Positions 34,999 through 46,746 of a stretch of DNA of 64,000 nt are shown one piece after another (positions within the stretch are counted from its first letter, which is position 1; each line of letters opens with the position of its first letter). Location of the stretch: positions 1,986,661 to 2,050,660 of the forward strand of contig NC_031471.1 of NCBI RefSeq assembly GCF_000006565.2, written 5' to 3'. Source of the stretch: Toxoplasma gondii ME49 (lineage: Eukaryota > Apicomplexa > Conoidasida > Eucoccidiorida > Sarcocystidae). Both the position numbers and the translations under genes were made by a program. The notes beneath the pieces are model-generated. The model had not been told where the DNA came from, searched no databases, and saw only the letters and a list, made by a program, of their open reading frames with translations.

Positions 34999-36115
34999 CG
35001 TGGCGGACAGAGGAGAAGAAGAAGCTTTCTGAAAAGTTCGAGAGTCCACGAAAATCGGGGGAAGAATAAAAATCGACGCGCGGCGTCTGCACCCTTTCAA
35101 GTGTTCTCGAAAGTCGGACGCCGAGGGCCAGCGCGCGTTTTTGGAGAAAAAAAGTCTAAAGAAGTTGCGAAGAAACTGGGAGCACCCACGAGGAAGGCGG
35201 AGAGAAGCGCAAGAGAAGGCCGGGAAAGAAAAAGAGAAGAAAGCGTTCTGAACTTGCGAAAAAATCCGCTCTTCTGCAGTCCGTCCGGAGAGAAAAACAT
35301 CTCTCAGATCGCTTCCCACCGCAGGAAAAGAAATTCAGCTCCCGTGAGGTGACAGTCCACGATGGCCTTTCTGGATCTGGAAGACTCCGAACTTCCTGCA
35401 TTTGGAAACCGTTCCTGAGGAAAAAGGCGCGAAGCGCCCTTCTCTCTCGACCTGTGTGTCTTGCAGCTCCGCCGCGCATGCAAGAAAAAACCGTGGGGTG
35501 ACACTGCGGCGCCGCGGAGACAGAAGAGACAAAACAGAGGAGACAGAAGAGATGAGAAGAAGCAAGGAAGGCTTCGGTGTTCATGCATCTCCTTTTTCTG
35601 CTTGCTTCAGCAATCTCGCATTCCGCCTCTACTCGCTAGGCGAACACTGTGAACAGCAACGCCCGCGCAGCGAACGACCTTTTCTCGATGTTTTAAAAAA
35701 GCGTCAGGGAACGCAACGCGGTTTATAGTCGTAGGAAGGGTAGAAAAAAAGCGAGAAAAAAAAAGTAAACCTCGTTGAGTCGTTGAAGGCGCGGATCTCC
35801 GAGAGAGCAAACTTCCTCTCTTTCCTTCTGTCCTCTTTCCTTCTTTTCTCTTTCTTTCTCTTTTTTTTCGCTTCTTATCTTCTCCCTTTGCGTCTCGGTT
35901 GTGCAGCTGGTGTCTCGCCCAGCTTTTCTCTTTCGTCTTCGCTCCTTTCTTCGAGTCCTACTTCTTCTCTCTTCCATCCACGGTGCAGGCGTCGTCCCTT
36001 CTTTCCACGCTCATCTTTCTTCTTGCCTCAAAAGTCTCCTCTTCCTCATCGTCCGGTTCTTCTCTCCTCTCTTTTCTTCTCTCTTCTCTCCTCCCTTTTC
36101 TTCTCTCTTCTTACC
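34999..36115. promoter_or_regulatory. divergent promoter ArgRS / RIO1 kinase
   Basis: The ArgRS and RIO1 start codons are 1.1 kb apart and divergent. The ArgRS side (to about 35270) is purine-rich on plus and the RIO1 side (35810-36115) is CT-rich on plus, the expected leader polarity for each. GCATGC words occur at about 35476 and 35583 near the centre. A shared promoter for two protein-synthesis genes is plausible but inferred. Confidence 0.5.
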
Positions 36116-38134
36116 ATGGCGAATAGTCCTGGGGGTCGTCCTTCTTCCTCTTCTTCATCTTCCTCTTCTTCCTCTTCCTCTTCTTCATCTTCTTCTTCAT
36201 CTTCCTCTTCTTCTTCCTCTTCTTCTTCCTCTTCTTCTTCGTTTGCGACTCAGAAGGGAGATGCAGGGCGACTCTTGCGTTCCTCAGGGGAGCGGCGGAG
36301 AGCAGAGCCGCATGCGTGGGGTCACCAAGTGAGGAACGACTTTCTGAAAGGTCTGCAGAAAGTTCAGGAAAACCGGACGAACCGCGCAAAAGGCCTGACG
36401 CGAGACACGAGGGCGACTACGGAGAACGTCCTCGACAACCGTACCTGCAGACTGATCGAAAAACTCATGAAGCGCAACGCGCTGACTTCTGTATGCGGCA
36501 CAATCAGCACCGGCAAAGAGGCGAACGTCTACTTCGTCGCTGGACCTGAGGAGCTGAAGGCAGAAACAGGCGCGGCCGAGGAGCGAGACGCAACAGATGG
36601 AAAAGGAAGAGGAAACGAAGGCGGAGGCAGAGACCGCTGCGCAGACGAAGAAAACGCGGTCGGTGAAGCCAAAAGCGAATCCCGCGAAGGCAGGGGAGAA
36701 GGTGACGCTGGAAGTCAAGCGGAGGGAAGGCGCGAAGCAGAGGCAACTCTCAGCTGGAGGCCGTTCGTTCTCAAGGTCTACCGAACCTCGATTCTGGCTT
36801 TCCAAGACAGAAGTCAATACGTCCAGGGCGACCATCGATTCGAACGCGCATACACACGGTGAGTCTTCCAGAAGCTCGCGAAAAGAGAGGAGAAAAAATG
36901 TCGAGACGAAAACGATCGAGAGACGAAAGCGCCGGAACTGAAGGACGGACCGAGAAGAAACGCGCGATCGACTTCGCTGACGGAAAAATGACGGAAGGAG
37001 CAGGGAGAAGAAAGCGACCAAGGGCAGAACGAGAGAGGAAAGCAGAGACGTTCGGAATGGAAGAGAAGGCATCCGGGCATGCGTCGCTTCCTCTTTTTGT
37101 CGACGGTGCTGAGTGGGCCAGGGAAGTATCTTCCTCCTCTCAGGGTCGAGAGGAGAAGCGAGACGGGGAAAACTGGAAACGCAACAGGCGATCCACAGAC
37201 GGTTTGCTTTACGTTAAAAAAATCAATGATCGATGGCTACACACACACGCGCCCACAAGAAGAGAACCCAGTCAAGCGTCGAAAGGAACTCAGCGAGCAG
37301 CTGAACTGCTTTGAACTCAGCGAGCAGCTGAACTGCTTTGAACTCAGCGAGCAGCTGAACTGCCTTGAACTCAGCGAGCAGCTGAACTGCCTTGTGTCGG
37401 ACTGTCTCGTCAACGGCGCAGTTCGCCTGCCTCATCGTTTTTCTTCTGGCCTCGGCGTCTGGCCGTTTCTTCTCTCGCTCGCGTCTGCTGCCCCAGACAT
37501 CTGTGTCTTCGTCTCTCTCCTCTTCTCTCGCTCGCTCTGTCTGCAGCTGTCGCAATCCGCGGAAAATGGTGGTGAACTGGGTGATGAAGGAATTTCGGAA
37601 CTTGCTCCGACTCCACGCAGCGGGCGTTCCCTGTCCACGCCCGGTTGATGTCTCGGCGCATGTCCTTCTGATGACATTCGTCGGATTCGCTGCCGATGCG
37701 GTTCCGGCCGAGGCCGCGCAGGCTGTCTGCAGAGCGCGAGGCACTCCCGAACCGCGACCGCGTTCTGCGACAGAGACGGAGACAGGCGAGAGCACCGCGC
37801 CATTTGCCTCGCAGGCGAATCTTCCAGACGACGAGGCGCTCGAACTGCGGAGAGAGACTGGCTTCGCCATCGCATCCCAAGAAGACGATGCTGCGCCTCT
37901 CCGCTATGCTGCTGCGCCCCGGTTAAAAGATCTCCACTCTGCTTTCTGCTGCTCAGCTGCTGCCAGCGCCTCTCTGCAAGCCTGGGAGGCGCTCTACGTC
38001 CAAGTCAGATTTCAAGCCAAGTCCTTGTTCTTGGATGTAGCCATGTGCAGACATGTTTTCATGTGTAGAGATGGATGCGTGTCTCTCGATCTATATATAT
38101 ATGTATATATATATATATATGTATATGTATATGC

Positions 38135-38169
<35 letters not shown>

Positions 38170-38188
38170 TATATGTATATGTATATGT

Positions 38189-38220
<32 letters not shown>

Positions 38221-40638
38221 GTATATGTATATATATATATATGTATATATATATATGTATATGTATATATATGTATATGTATATGGATGTGTAGGTATTG
38301 TGGATGTCTACGAGTGTGCGTCTCTCGACAGATCTTTCTGTGAAGAACTGTCAGTTTAAAACTGTGTTTCTGCATGCGTCAGTTTCGATGGATGCCTCTG
38401 TGGGTCGCTGGCACAGGTCGCTCTGTGAGAGAGTGCGACCTGTATCTTCTCTGTTGACTTTCGGCTCTTCTGTTCTGACGGCGAGATCCATCGCCAGCGT
38501 CCGACAGTCCAGTTCGTGGACGTCAGCGCGTTTAGGTCCACCTCTCTGGAGTCGCTCTTCTCTCTCGACCTGCTGGCGTCGATCGTTCTGGGTGCATGCA
38601 TTGCATCGTGGATCCGCTTCGCCTTCCTCTGTTTCGAGGCGTCCTGTCTGTACCTCTCAACTGGGGAGGTGTGTCTACGTTTCGACTGGTTTCCGAGCGT
38701 CGGGGGTGGGCAACTTGCATCTGCGTCTCGCCGTGGTTCGCCTTTTCCTCGCCGTCATGCATGCGTTCTCTGTGTGGAGTTTCTTTTCAGGCTGTGACTC
38801 TGCTGCGGTGGCTCTTCCAGGAGTGCCGAGTCGTCCACGGAGATTTGTCGGAGTACAACTTGCTGTCGCACGCAGCGGGCCTGTTTGTGATCGATGTTGG
38901 GCAAGCTGTGAACTTCGACCATCCCCAGGCGCTGGACTTCCTGAAGCGCGACTGTCGAAATGTGCATCGCTTCTTCAAGCAGCAGATCGTCCAGATTCGC
39001 GAGAAGAAGGCGAGGCGAGAGCGCGAGGCGGCTGCGCAAGCAGAGAAACTCGCGGCTCGGGGAACTGCCGGGGAGACGGGGAAAACGCGAGAAGAAGCAG
39101 AGGTGCCGACTTGCGAGTGTCTGTACGCGAGAACGGCGAGGGCAAGAAGACCAGAAAACGAGGAGGCGAGGCAGACGAACGCCACCGACGAGTTCGCCGC
39201 GCAGCATGAACGCGTCAGGGATGGACGCATCGAGGCGGAAGCGCTCACGTACACCTGGAGAACGCCGAGAGAGCAGAAAAAAGAAGACGGATCGTTCTCT
39301 CCCCACAGCACTCAGAAAGCGCTCTTCCCCCCTCTGCCTTCGCCACCGTACGCAGATTCTCGCGAAGAAAGCAAAGGCATTTCCTTGTTTTCTCTGCGTC
39401 GCCTCTTCGAGTTCGTCGTCAACCCCAACCTACCTGACCAGCTCGACGAGGTGTACAGACATCTGACGGCGCGAGACCGCCTGAGAAGAGAAGACATGAA
39501 CGACGAAATGCGAGACGAAATGCGAGACGAGATGCGAGATGAGATGAGAGACGAAATCCGAGACAAAACGCAAGGGGAGAGTTGTGAGAACGCCCGCAGG
39601 AAAGCGAGCACAGAAGTCCAGAGGGGAGACGCGATTTCGCGTTCAGCGGCTGACGCGCCTGTGAGCGGCGAAACACAGAACGGCAAGCAGTCGCCTGCAC
39701 CTCGAGGCGGCGGCAAACTGCATGCGCCTTCTTCCTCTTACCGGGCCTCTGCAGCTCTGGCGAGAACGACGCATGCGTCGCAGCAGCGCCAGTTGGTTCT
39801 TCTCGCCGAGGCGGTTGGCCGCTTCCTGCAGGCGGAAGAGGAGACGAAGCTCGTCGAGGCAGAGGAGGAAGAGGAAGAGGACGCAGAGAGCGCACAGGAA
39901 GAGCAGGGCGAGAGGGGAGACAGCAGCGAGGAGGGGGGGGACGAGGCGCAGTTCGCCGGATCTGACGAAGACGAGGTTTTCATGAAAACATGGATTCCGA
40001 GTCACCTCGCACAGGTGTGTGACCGGCGCCTGCTCGACAGCCTTCTTGCTCAAGCGTCTCGACAGGCCGCGAAGTCGAAGCGGGAGGAAGGCGACGGAGA
40101 TTCGGCGCTGAATAGACTTCTGGAAATGCACGCGATGCTACTCGGCACCACGCAGGAACGCGAAGGCGCGGAGAGGACGTCCGCGAACGCCGGTGCAACG
40201 GAGGGCACAGCCGCCTGCGAAAAACACCGCGCGAAGAAATTTGGGAACAGTGCGACCAGGGGATGTCCGACACACGCAACAGAAGAGAGTGAGGATAATG
40301 CATCAGAAGACGAAGAAGAAGAAGACGAAGAAGACGAAGACGAAGAAGAGGAAGAAGAAGAGGAAGAAGAAGAGGAGGAAGGAGAAAGGAAGAGACGACA
40401 GGGTAATGCGTCTCGAAAGGGGAAGGGGAAGAGAGAGACAGAGAGTCCTTCGGATGCAGACCGTTCGGAGGAAGGCGAGGAGGGGGAGAAGGACGACGTT
40501 TTCAGGGGCATCATTCCAGAAGGGATCGACAAAAAAACTTGGAAGAAAATGGTCAAGGAGCAAAACCGGGAAAGGCGCAAGTACAAGATCGCCAAACACC
40601 TCAAAAAGAAGTACAGGTCCAAGGCAGCAAATCGATAA
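36116..40638 (+). CDS. RIOK1: RIO1-type atypical protein kinase (1015 aa)
   Basis: RIO1 kinase/ATPase acts in late cytoplasmic maturation of the 40S ribosomal subunit. Exons are 36116-36858, 37547-38003 and 38791-40638, in phase. After MANSPGGRP comes a run of 33 Ser. Kinase landmarks in order are the P-loop STGKEANVY, the catalytic Lys in [27 protein letters not shown], the catalytic loop HGDLSEYN and the metal-binding IDVGQAV (usually IDVSQSV). The C-terminus has [10 protein letters not shown], long acidic runs and a basic tail ([20 protein letters not shown]) like that of RIO1. Human RIO1 has 568 residues. The excess here is the Ser tract, an insertion of about 70 residues between P-loop and Lys, a second insertion of about 100 residues before the catalytic loop, and a long acidic tail. 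Start: TTACCATGG at 36116. Confidence 0.92.
36143..36241 (+). repeat. (TCN)33 poly-serine coding repeat
   Basis: A trinucleotide run of TCT, TCC and TCA codons encodes 33 consecutive Ser just after the RIO1 start. The run follows a CT-rich leader, so the coding tract may be an extension of leader-like sequence. Confidence 0.9.
37286..37393. repeat. 27-bp minisatellite, four copies, RIO1 intron 1
   Basis: Four tandem, nearly identical 27-bp units begin GAACTCAGCGAGCAGCTGAA and differ only at a C/T near the end of the unit. The array lies in the intron 36859-37546. Because 27 is divisible by three and the unit lacks stops, it is open on both strands (repeated ELSEQLNCF on plus, KAVQLLAEF on minus). 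Confidence 0.92.
38091..38286. repeat. about 200-bp (TA/GTATATA) array in RIO1 intron 2
   Basis: An uninterrupted alternating purine-pyrimidine stretch made of TA with regularly spaced G (GTATATGTATATA). It is the longest such tract in the window and lies in the intron 38004-38790. It is open in several frames only as Tyr/Ile/Met/Val codons. Confidence 0.92.
39502..39561 (+). repeat. 12-bp coding repeat (D-E-M-R) in RIO1
   Basis: Five tandem 12-bp units related to GACGAAATGCGA encode four DEMR units and one DEIR within the C-terminal extension of the kinase. Units differ mainly at third codon positions. Confidence 0.9.
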
Positions 40639-42748
40639 GCGCTTCTCGACAGTGTATGGACACCTGGACAGGTTCCCGCGCTTTCGCGAGAGTCGAGCGA
40701 GTAGTCCTCCGGGGGTTCGGGACTGTCTTTGTGCCAGTCGAGATTTCATCTTCTTTGGACGCGTTCAGAAGGCGGATGGGTGGGCGCTTTGAGGAACGTC
40801 TTCCAGGGACTGTTTCTGAGGTGCCACAGAGAAAGACCTTTTTTGTCGCATGTGATGAAGATCTCTTTCCTCCAGAAGACTCGAGAACGACAGGCGCGCA
40901 AGTGCGTCCTGTGCAACGCACATCGCCGCATGCAGACGGAGGCTCGCGTTTCGTCCATTCTCGAAAGTGTCTGCCTTTTTCCCGATGACATCTCCTGTCG
41001 TCTCTCTGAGAACCGCTCTCCTCGGCTGCTCCACGAGCTCTCCCTTTGTCGTTCAGACACACTCGCCGTTCCTGTCTCTTCTACGGCATCTCTCCCGTCT
41101 TCTCAGAATCCTTTGGTCGTTTCGGCAGTACCTCTTACTTTCCTTTCGTGCGTAGACGCTTGTCTCGGTCTCCTGAACTTGACAGAAGAAAGGCTCTGCT
41201 CAGACTCTCCGGAGGTGTGTCTCTCGGCAGAGCCTCTCAGACGCCACCTGCATGCTTTGAGAGCAACCTGAAACAACGGCCAAGGGGGGCAGAGAAACTG
41301 CCTTTCTTGCTCCAGGTAACGGGGACGAAGAAAACGAAACCACCGAAGATTCAGACGAAAGCGACAAGGAAAATAGAAGAAAAAGACCGGTGTCACTCGA
41401 AGGTGTAGACATGCTGCAGAAGCCCAATGAGCGAGTCGAAGAAGAGAAGCAACGCGAGAAGAGGAGTAAGACGGCGAGAAAAGACGAGAAAAACTTATCA
41501 AAACGAGACGTAATGCCGGGGAAGAAAGAGAAGAAGGGAAAGAGGAGAATAAAAGGCAGCACGCGTATTCATAATTTATTATACAGTCGAGAGGAAGAAA
41601 CGGCCTTCACACCGGATCTTTCAACATTTCGTCTCTCTCTGATGTCAATCGCTCAATCGTGCCTGTGATGTTCTATCACTTTATCTCGCTTCTCTCTCCT
41701 CGTTTTTCTTTCATCTCGCTCTCCTCTCACCTCTCGCTCTTTCAGCGTGACTCCTGTCTCTATTGTATATCGTCTGTCACTCTTGCATCTCCCCGCTGTC
41801 TCCAGTATATCTTTCTTCTTTCTTTGTCGTTCTTCTTCTGGCTCGATCTCTACTAGCATTCCATTTGGTATCTCTTTCTGCTCTCGTTCTCCTCTATTCT
41901 CTCTCCACTCTGTCTTGCTTCTCTTTTCTCTCTCGTCGTCTTTCTTCTCCCGGGTGTCCCTCCTGCTCTCTCTCCTCCTAGAGTTCTTCCATCTCACTTC
42001 ACCGTCACCGGTCATCCAGTCCATCTCACTTCACCGTCACCGGTCTTCCAGAAGATACCAGCCTCGCTTGTTCTCTTTCCCTTTCTCTGACGCACGACGC
42101 GCTGTCGAAGGACGTGTATGCGGTCGGGCACGATGAACGAAGCAGAGGAACTATCTACTGAGAGTCGTCAATTCGTAGACAGGATTCTCGTTCCGCTTCT
42201 TCTGCAGAGGATATTCTGGGAGTCGGACTCCCGTGTCAGAATGAAATCATAGGAGGTACACCGGAGGCTCGAAGCGGTCCGCCTTTTGTGTGTATGTACA
42301 GAGTCAGAGTCATTCAACGAAGAAGGTGTTTCACGGACAAGCGTGTACACTCAGTGAAAAAAGTCCTTCATCACAGAAACAAATTCTACCGCGAAACCCT
42401 GTCTGAGGCGAAAAAGAAAATTCCACCCTGTTCCTTTTCTCGTCTTCAGCTTCTTGCCCCTCTGTTGTCTCTCTACTGTCTCTCTCTTTCTCTCTCGACC
42501 TTCTCGCTCTCCTACCTCTCTGTTGCTTCTCCTCTCCCTCCTTCTCTCTCTCTCCATCCTTCTCTCTCTCTCCCTCCTTCTCTCCCTTCTCTCCCTTCTC
42601 TCTCCCGTTTCTTCTTCGGCAGTCGACCTCTTCTCTTTCTCCCCCTGTCTCCTCCCTCCTTTCGACTCGTCTGCTTTTCGCTCAAAGGGTCCTTCGTCGC
42701 TAATCTCCTCTCCTCGGGTGCATCTGCAGTCTCTGTGTCGCCTCCCCG
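40639..42748. other. convergent intergenic region RIO1 / ENT
   Basis: Both flanking genes end here, so it should carry the two 3' UTRs. The right half (about 41660-42740) is CT-rich on plus. Several overlapping open frames of Ser, Leu and Phe codons reflect that composition. A short direct repeat, ATCTCACTTCACCGTCACCGGTC, occurs twice near 41992 and 42024. No gene is recognised. Confidence 0.5.
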
Positions 42749-45700
42749 CTAGCCGAGCTTGGGGACTCTTTGGAGCCCAATGCTTCTCGTGTCAGCGCCT
42801 GCGCTTGGAGCCGCGACCGCGGTCGCTTCGGGCACGCGGCTGGGGCCCAGTGTCTCCGCGACCGCGCTGGCGAGGCCCTCGCCGAGGGGACTGTGTGGAG
42901 GCGTGTGGGCGGCCTTGTGGGGCGAGAGGGGATGCTCGCCAGCTAGTGAAGCCCAGAGGACAGAGAGTGCGACTCCGACCGCAATGCCGCAGCTCTCAGC
43001 CACGCACATCAGATAGGCCGCTGTCTCCTTCTGTGGGGTCGAGCGCGGGACCTGCGTCGCGTAGAAGGCCCCCAGGACCGAGAGCCAGCCGTGCAGGGTC
43101 GCAAACAAGACCATGAGGAGAAACAGGGAAGCGTCCGCCGTGACGCCCTCGTTCGCAGAAAAAAAGTGAGAAAAGGCCCGCGTCGCCGCTGCCGTTTCCG
43201 ACGTTGACGGCGCCAGAAACGCACTCGAAGGACCCGCAGAAGACGAGAGAGAAGACAGCGACGCGGACTCTGGCGGAATGATGATGGCATGCGCGGCAGG
43301 CGAAGAGGGGATGTCAGCTTCGGAGACAGTTGGGGGCGAGGCGAGAGGCGCGGGGGTCCACACCGGGCGCCCCAGAGATCCGTCGAGGAAGAAGAAGAGC
43401 GGGATCATAAGAAGTCGCAGAAGCACAAGAGGCAAGAGCCAGGCGAAGCTCGCGCGACACCCCCAGAAGACGCAGAAACGCCCCAAGACGTTCCCCGCTT
43501 GGAAACATGCGACGAGAATCATCTGAAAGAGCACAAAGTCGACCGAACTCGAAGGCAGCATGTGTTCGGTCGTCACCGGGTATACCAAGTAGGTCGAGAG
43601 AAACAGGAGAAAGCAGGTCACGAGATTCGCGCGAATCGCCCAAAAGACATCTCTGCGTCGCCACGACGCGCTCAAAAGAGCCTTCTGAGAAGCCGCAAGT
43701 TCCTTTCGACAGGCCTCGTGTGTTGTCAGGTCGTCTCCGACGAACGCAGGCGCACGCGCGAAACTCAAAAGCGGGTCGGCTTCTCCGACGCGTTTTTCTG
43801 GAGCCGCTGCAAGCGCCCGCGTTCCCCGACCTAGAATGTACGGAGTCTCCTCCCCCAGCATCGCCGCCTTCTCCACCTCCGCTGCGACTTCTCCCACCGT
43901 CAGTTCCTTCTCCTCTTGCCCCTTCCACATTTCGTCTGGACTCGGCTCCACGTCGCGTCTCTCCCTCGCTCTCGCCTCATGTGGAGTCGCGGTGTCTCCG
44001 CCTTTGGCCGGGTGTTCGTCTGCGCTGCGGACTCTTGGCTCTGGTTCGCCCGAGGTCTCTCTCTGACCGCCGAACCAAGAGAGAGAACGCGAGAGGCGCG
44101 CGATGCCACTGGAGGCCTTGGCCCAGCTGAACGACCTGGACAGTCCCCCCTCCCTCTGCTTCTGGCGGACACTGGCTTCTTGTCGGAGAAGCGCAGCAGA
44201 GGCCGAGGGGTGTCTCGCCCCTAGGCACAGAGCTCCTGCTGCGAGGAGCGACCAGATCGCGGAGAAGCCGAAGAGACACAAGGTCCCGATTCGCTGTCCC
44301 TCCTTCGACGCCGGCAGCAAGAAGTACAAAGGAAACGCCAGCAGAGCGGTCAACGGACCTGCGAGGCCTCCGCCTGCAAAGGGAGAGAGAACCATCGAGG
44401 CGGCGTGAGGAGAAGAAGCAGGAACAGTCGAGCGAGAGGAAGCAGTCGTAAGGTAGGAATCGAGACGACTGGAGAAGATACGAGCCAGCAGAAGCGCAAG
44501 GAGTCAAACAATCTGAGTGGAGGAACAAAGTGCCATTCACACAAGGAACGAAACAACCCACGATGGCATGGATCTCGCGTTCTCTCCTTCACGTTTCGGT
44601 CTAGCAATCACCCTTCTCATGTGTTCTGCCCTCTTCTTTTTCTCCTCTCCATCGAAGCCATCGTTGACCTTCCTTCCCCTTGTCGCGCGTCTTGCGACCT
44701 GTCTCCCTCTCTCCCTGGGGATCCCGTTTGTCGCCTCTGGGGAGCCCGTTTGTCGCCTCTTGGGCTCCCTTCTTGGTTTCCGCCTCTCTCACCTATGGAC
44801 CAGTCGACAGCTAACTCGTGGTGGATGACGGCGTGGAGTACGTACACGCTGGCATGCAGGAGGGATCCCTGAACTCCAATGATTCCACTGAGGACGCAGC
44901 AAAAGTGAAAGGCAGGATTTTCCGGAACCCAGGCGGCAACCAAGGCGAGAGCGATGGTCGTCACGCTGGAGAAAATCAAGGTACTGACGGTTCTTTGAAT
45001 CAGCTGAAGGCGCGGGCCCAGCCAGAGCAACAGAAGTTGTCCCAAAAAGAAGCAAGCCGTTCGGACCTGAGAGAAAAGAAATGTCAGACGGAACGCACAC
45101 AGTTGTGCCCTCGAAGAACCGCCAATCCCTCAACCGGAGGCCAGGAGCGCGAACTTCCGGCCGCTCGGTCTCATCCGTCTTTCTTGGACACCCCTCTGTG
45201 AAGTGGAACGCGAGAGGTGCAGCGGCGGAGCAGACTCGCGGCTCTGCGCAGGATGTCTTCTCCATCTGTTTTCGGGGGAAGTGATCCACACGGTTCTTCG
45301 AAACGGGAGAGGAAAGACACGACGGAAGGGGAAGGCCTGCACTGGCGCTGTCCCGTCGGTTTCGCTCGACATGCTCGAGTTGGCGAGGAAACCTCTGCCG
45401 CCTTGTGTGAGCACTCTACTGCAGCTCTGCCTTCTTGAATGTTGTGCGTTTCTCACCTGCGTAGCGGCCTCCGTCCAGGGGAAAGTGGGGAAGTACGCGA
45501 CGTCGAATGTCGCCATTTCCATGACGAGGCAGTTCCACGGGAGAAAGACGCCAACACCGAGGAAGAACATCGCCCACGAGATGCTGGAGAAGAATCGCTG
45601 CTCCTTGAAGAAGACAGAAGAAGTGATGAAGGTCTCCTCTCGAGACCCGTCCTCGTCTTCTCTGCTCGTGACCAGCGGCGTCGCTTCCTCGCCAGCAGAA

Positions 45701-46746
45701 GGCTCCTCGAACGTCGAACTCGAAAGAAGCAAGGCCTCCGGCTGCGACGGCAGACACGCAGGAGCCGTCCGCGTCGACCGACTCCCTGTCTGGTCTCCGG
45801 AAGAGGAGGACGAAGAAGATGGAGAAGACGAATGAGCCTGACAAGATGAGGATGCATTCGACGAAGGAGAAGGCGGGAAGTCTTGCAGAGCATACTCGGC
45901 CGAGTGGGGAGAAGATGAGGAACCGGAAATGTGGAGCGGGAGCGCAGAGCGAGACGAAGGCGAGTGGTCGACCGTGAAGACTGCGAGGACGAGACTGTTC
46001 GCCGGAGAAGATTCCTTCTCTTCAAGAGTCGGCGGAGACGCGGCTTTGAAGGCCGAGACAATGGGTTTCGCACTCGAGAGAGGAAAGCAGGAGAGAGGCG
46101 GAGAAGCGAATCGCGGCAGCAACACAGTCCCCTTTTTCCGTGCGTTTTCAAGCTTCAAAGACGTCTGTGTGCATTCCAAGTGCTGCGCGACCGGGGACCA
46201 CGGAAAGCTCTGCATCTCGCGGTTCTTTGGAGCCCAGAGCTCGGGCACCGGCGCAGCCTCCTCGCTTTCGCGTTCTTCCTCGCTCTCCACAAAGCGCTGA
46301 ATCTCTGCAGAGACGTCGCTCTTCTCCCGAGAGTTCGCCGCCCCCGCGCGAGAGGTCGCCGTCGCCTGCCCAGCAGCCTCGCAGGCAGACTCAGGGTGAC
46401 TCGCCAGACTCGAGAAGGGCGGGGGACGTCCAGTCGAGAAAAACCGTCTGCTTTGACTGCACATGTCCACGCGCTCGCAGGTGTTTAGACCCCGGAGCTG
46501 CCGCGGCGCAGACGCAGGCGAGCAAACAGCAGGCGCTACGGGGGAGAAGGCAGACGAGGAGGAGCAGGAAGAGGGGAACAGGCGAGCAGGCGCAAAGGAG
46601 GGATGCGACGACCGAGGAGGGCACGCGACAGAAGACAAAGGAACTTCAGCATGTCCCGACGCAGAGACAGGAGACATGCTCCTCCGTGTTCGACCGAAGT
46701 CGAACGGAGGCGCCGCCTGGCTTAGCAGAGGCCATGCGGTTGCCAT
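42749..46746 (-). CDS. ENT: equilibrative nucleoside transporter family protein (1062 aa)
   Basis: Plasma- or internal-membrane transporter for nucleosides/nucleobases, which these purine-auxotrophic parasites must import (family knowledge). Exons (minus) are 46746-45457, 45066-44793 and 44373-42749, in phase. Residues 1 to about 385 form a Ser/Pro/Glu-rich soluble extension. TM1 has the ENT signature FFLGVGVFLPWN. Later segments include FFLGQLLLLWLGPRL, IGVQGSLLHASVYVLHA and, across the 44793/44373 junction, DWSIGGGLAGPL (like GQGLAG in ENTs). A central loop of about 150 residues precedes a second set of helices with GNVLGRFCVFWG, LLMVLFATLHGWLS and YLMCVAESCGIAVGVALS. Human ENT1 has 456 residues, so this one is more than twice the usual size. 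The conserved TM8 Asp (D-x-x-G-R) is Asn here. The family assignment rests on pattern matching by eye. Confidence 0.78.

Noticed and set aside
34999..35319. N-terminal extension of ArgRS (open frame continuing upstream of ATG 34998)
   Set aside because: The frame is open for about 107 codons but contains no ATG, only a GTG at 35319. Its Phe/Ser/Arg composition is that of a CT-rich leader read in frame.
38053..38375. Long frames made of Tyr and Ile codons on both strands (also near 5339, 7230, 8480 and 9749)
   Set aside because: They are translations of TA/GTATATA microsatellites within introns and have no independent evidence of coding.
44374..44512. Upstream extension of ENT exon 3 using the CACTCAG acceptor at 44513
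   Set aside because: The frame linked to it does not continue as the transporter. The CTTTGCAG acceptor at 44374 joins in phase and gives DWSIGGGLAGPL.
45931..46488. 185-codon plus frame antisense to the ENT N-terminal extension
   Set aside because: It is a shadow of a GC-rich coding exon. The minus frame continues without a break into recognisable membrane segments.
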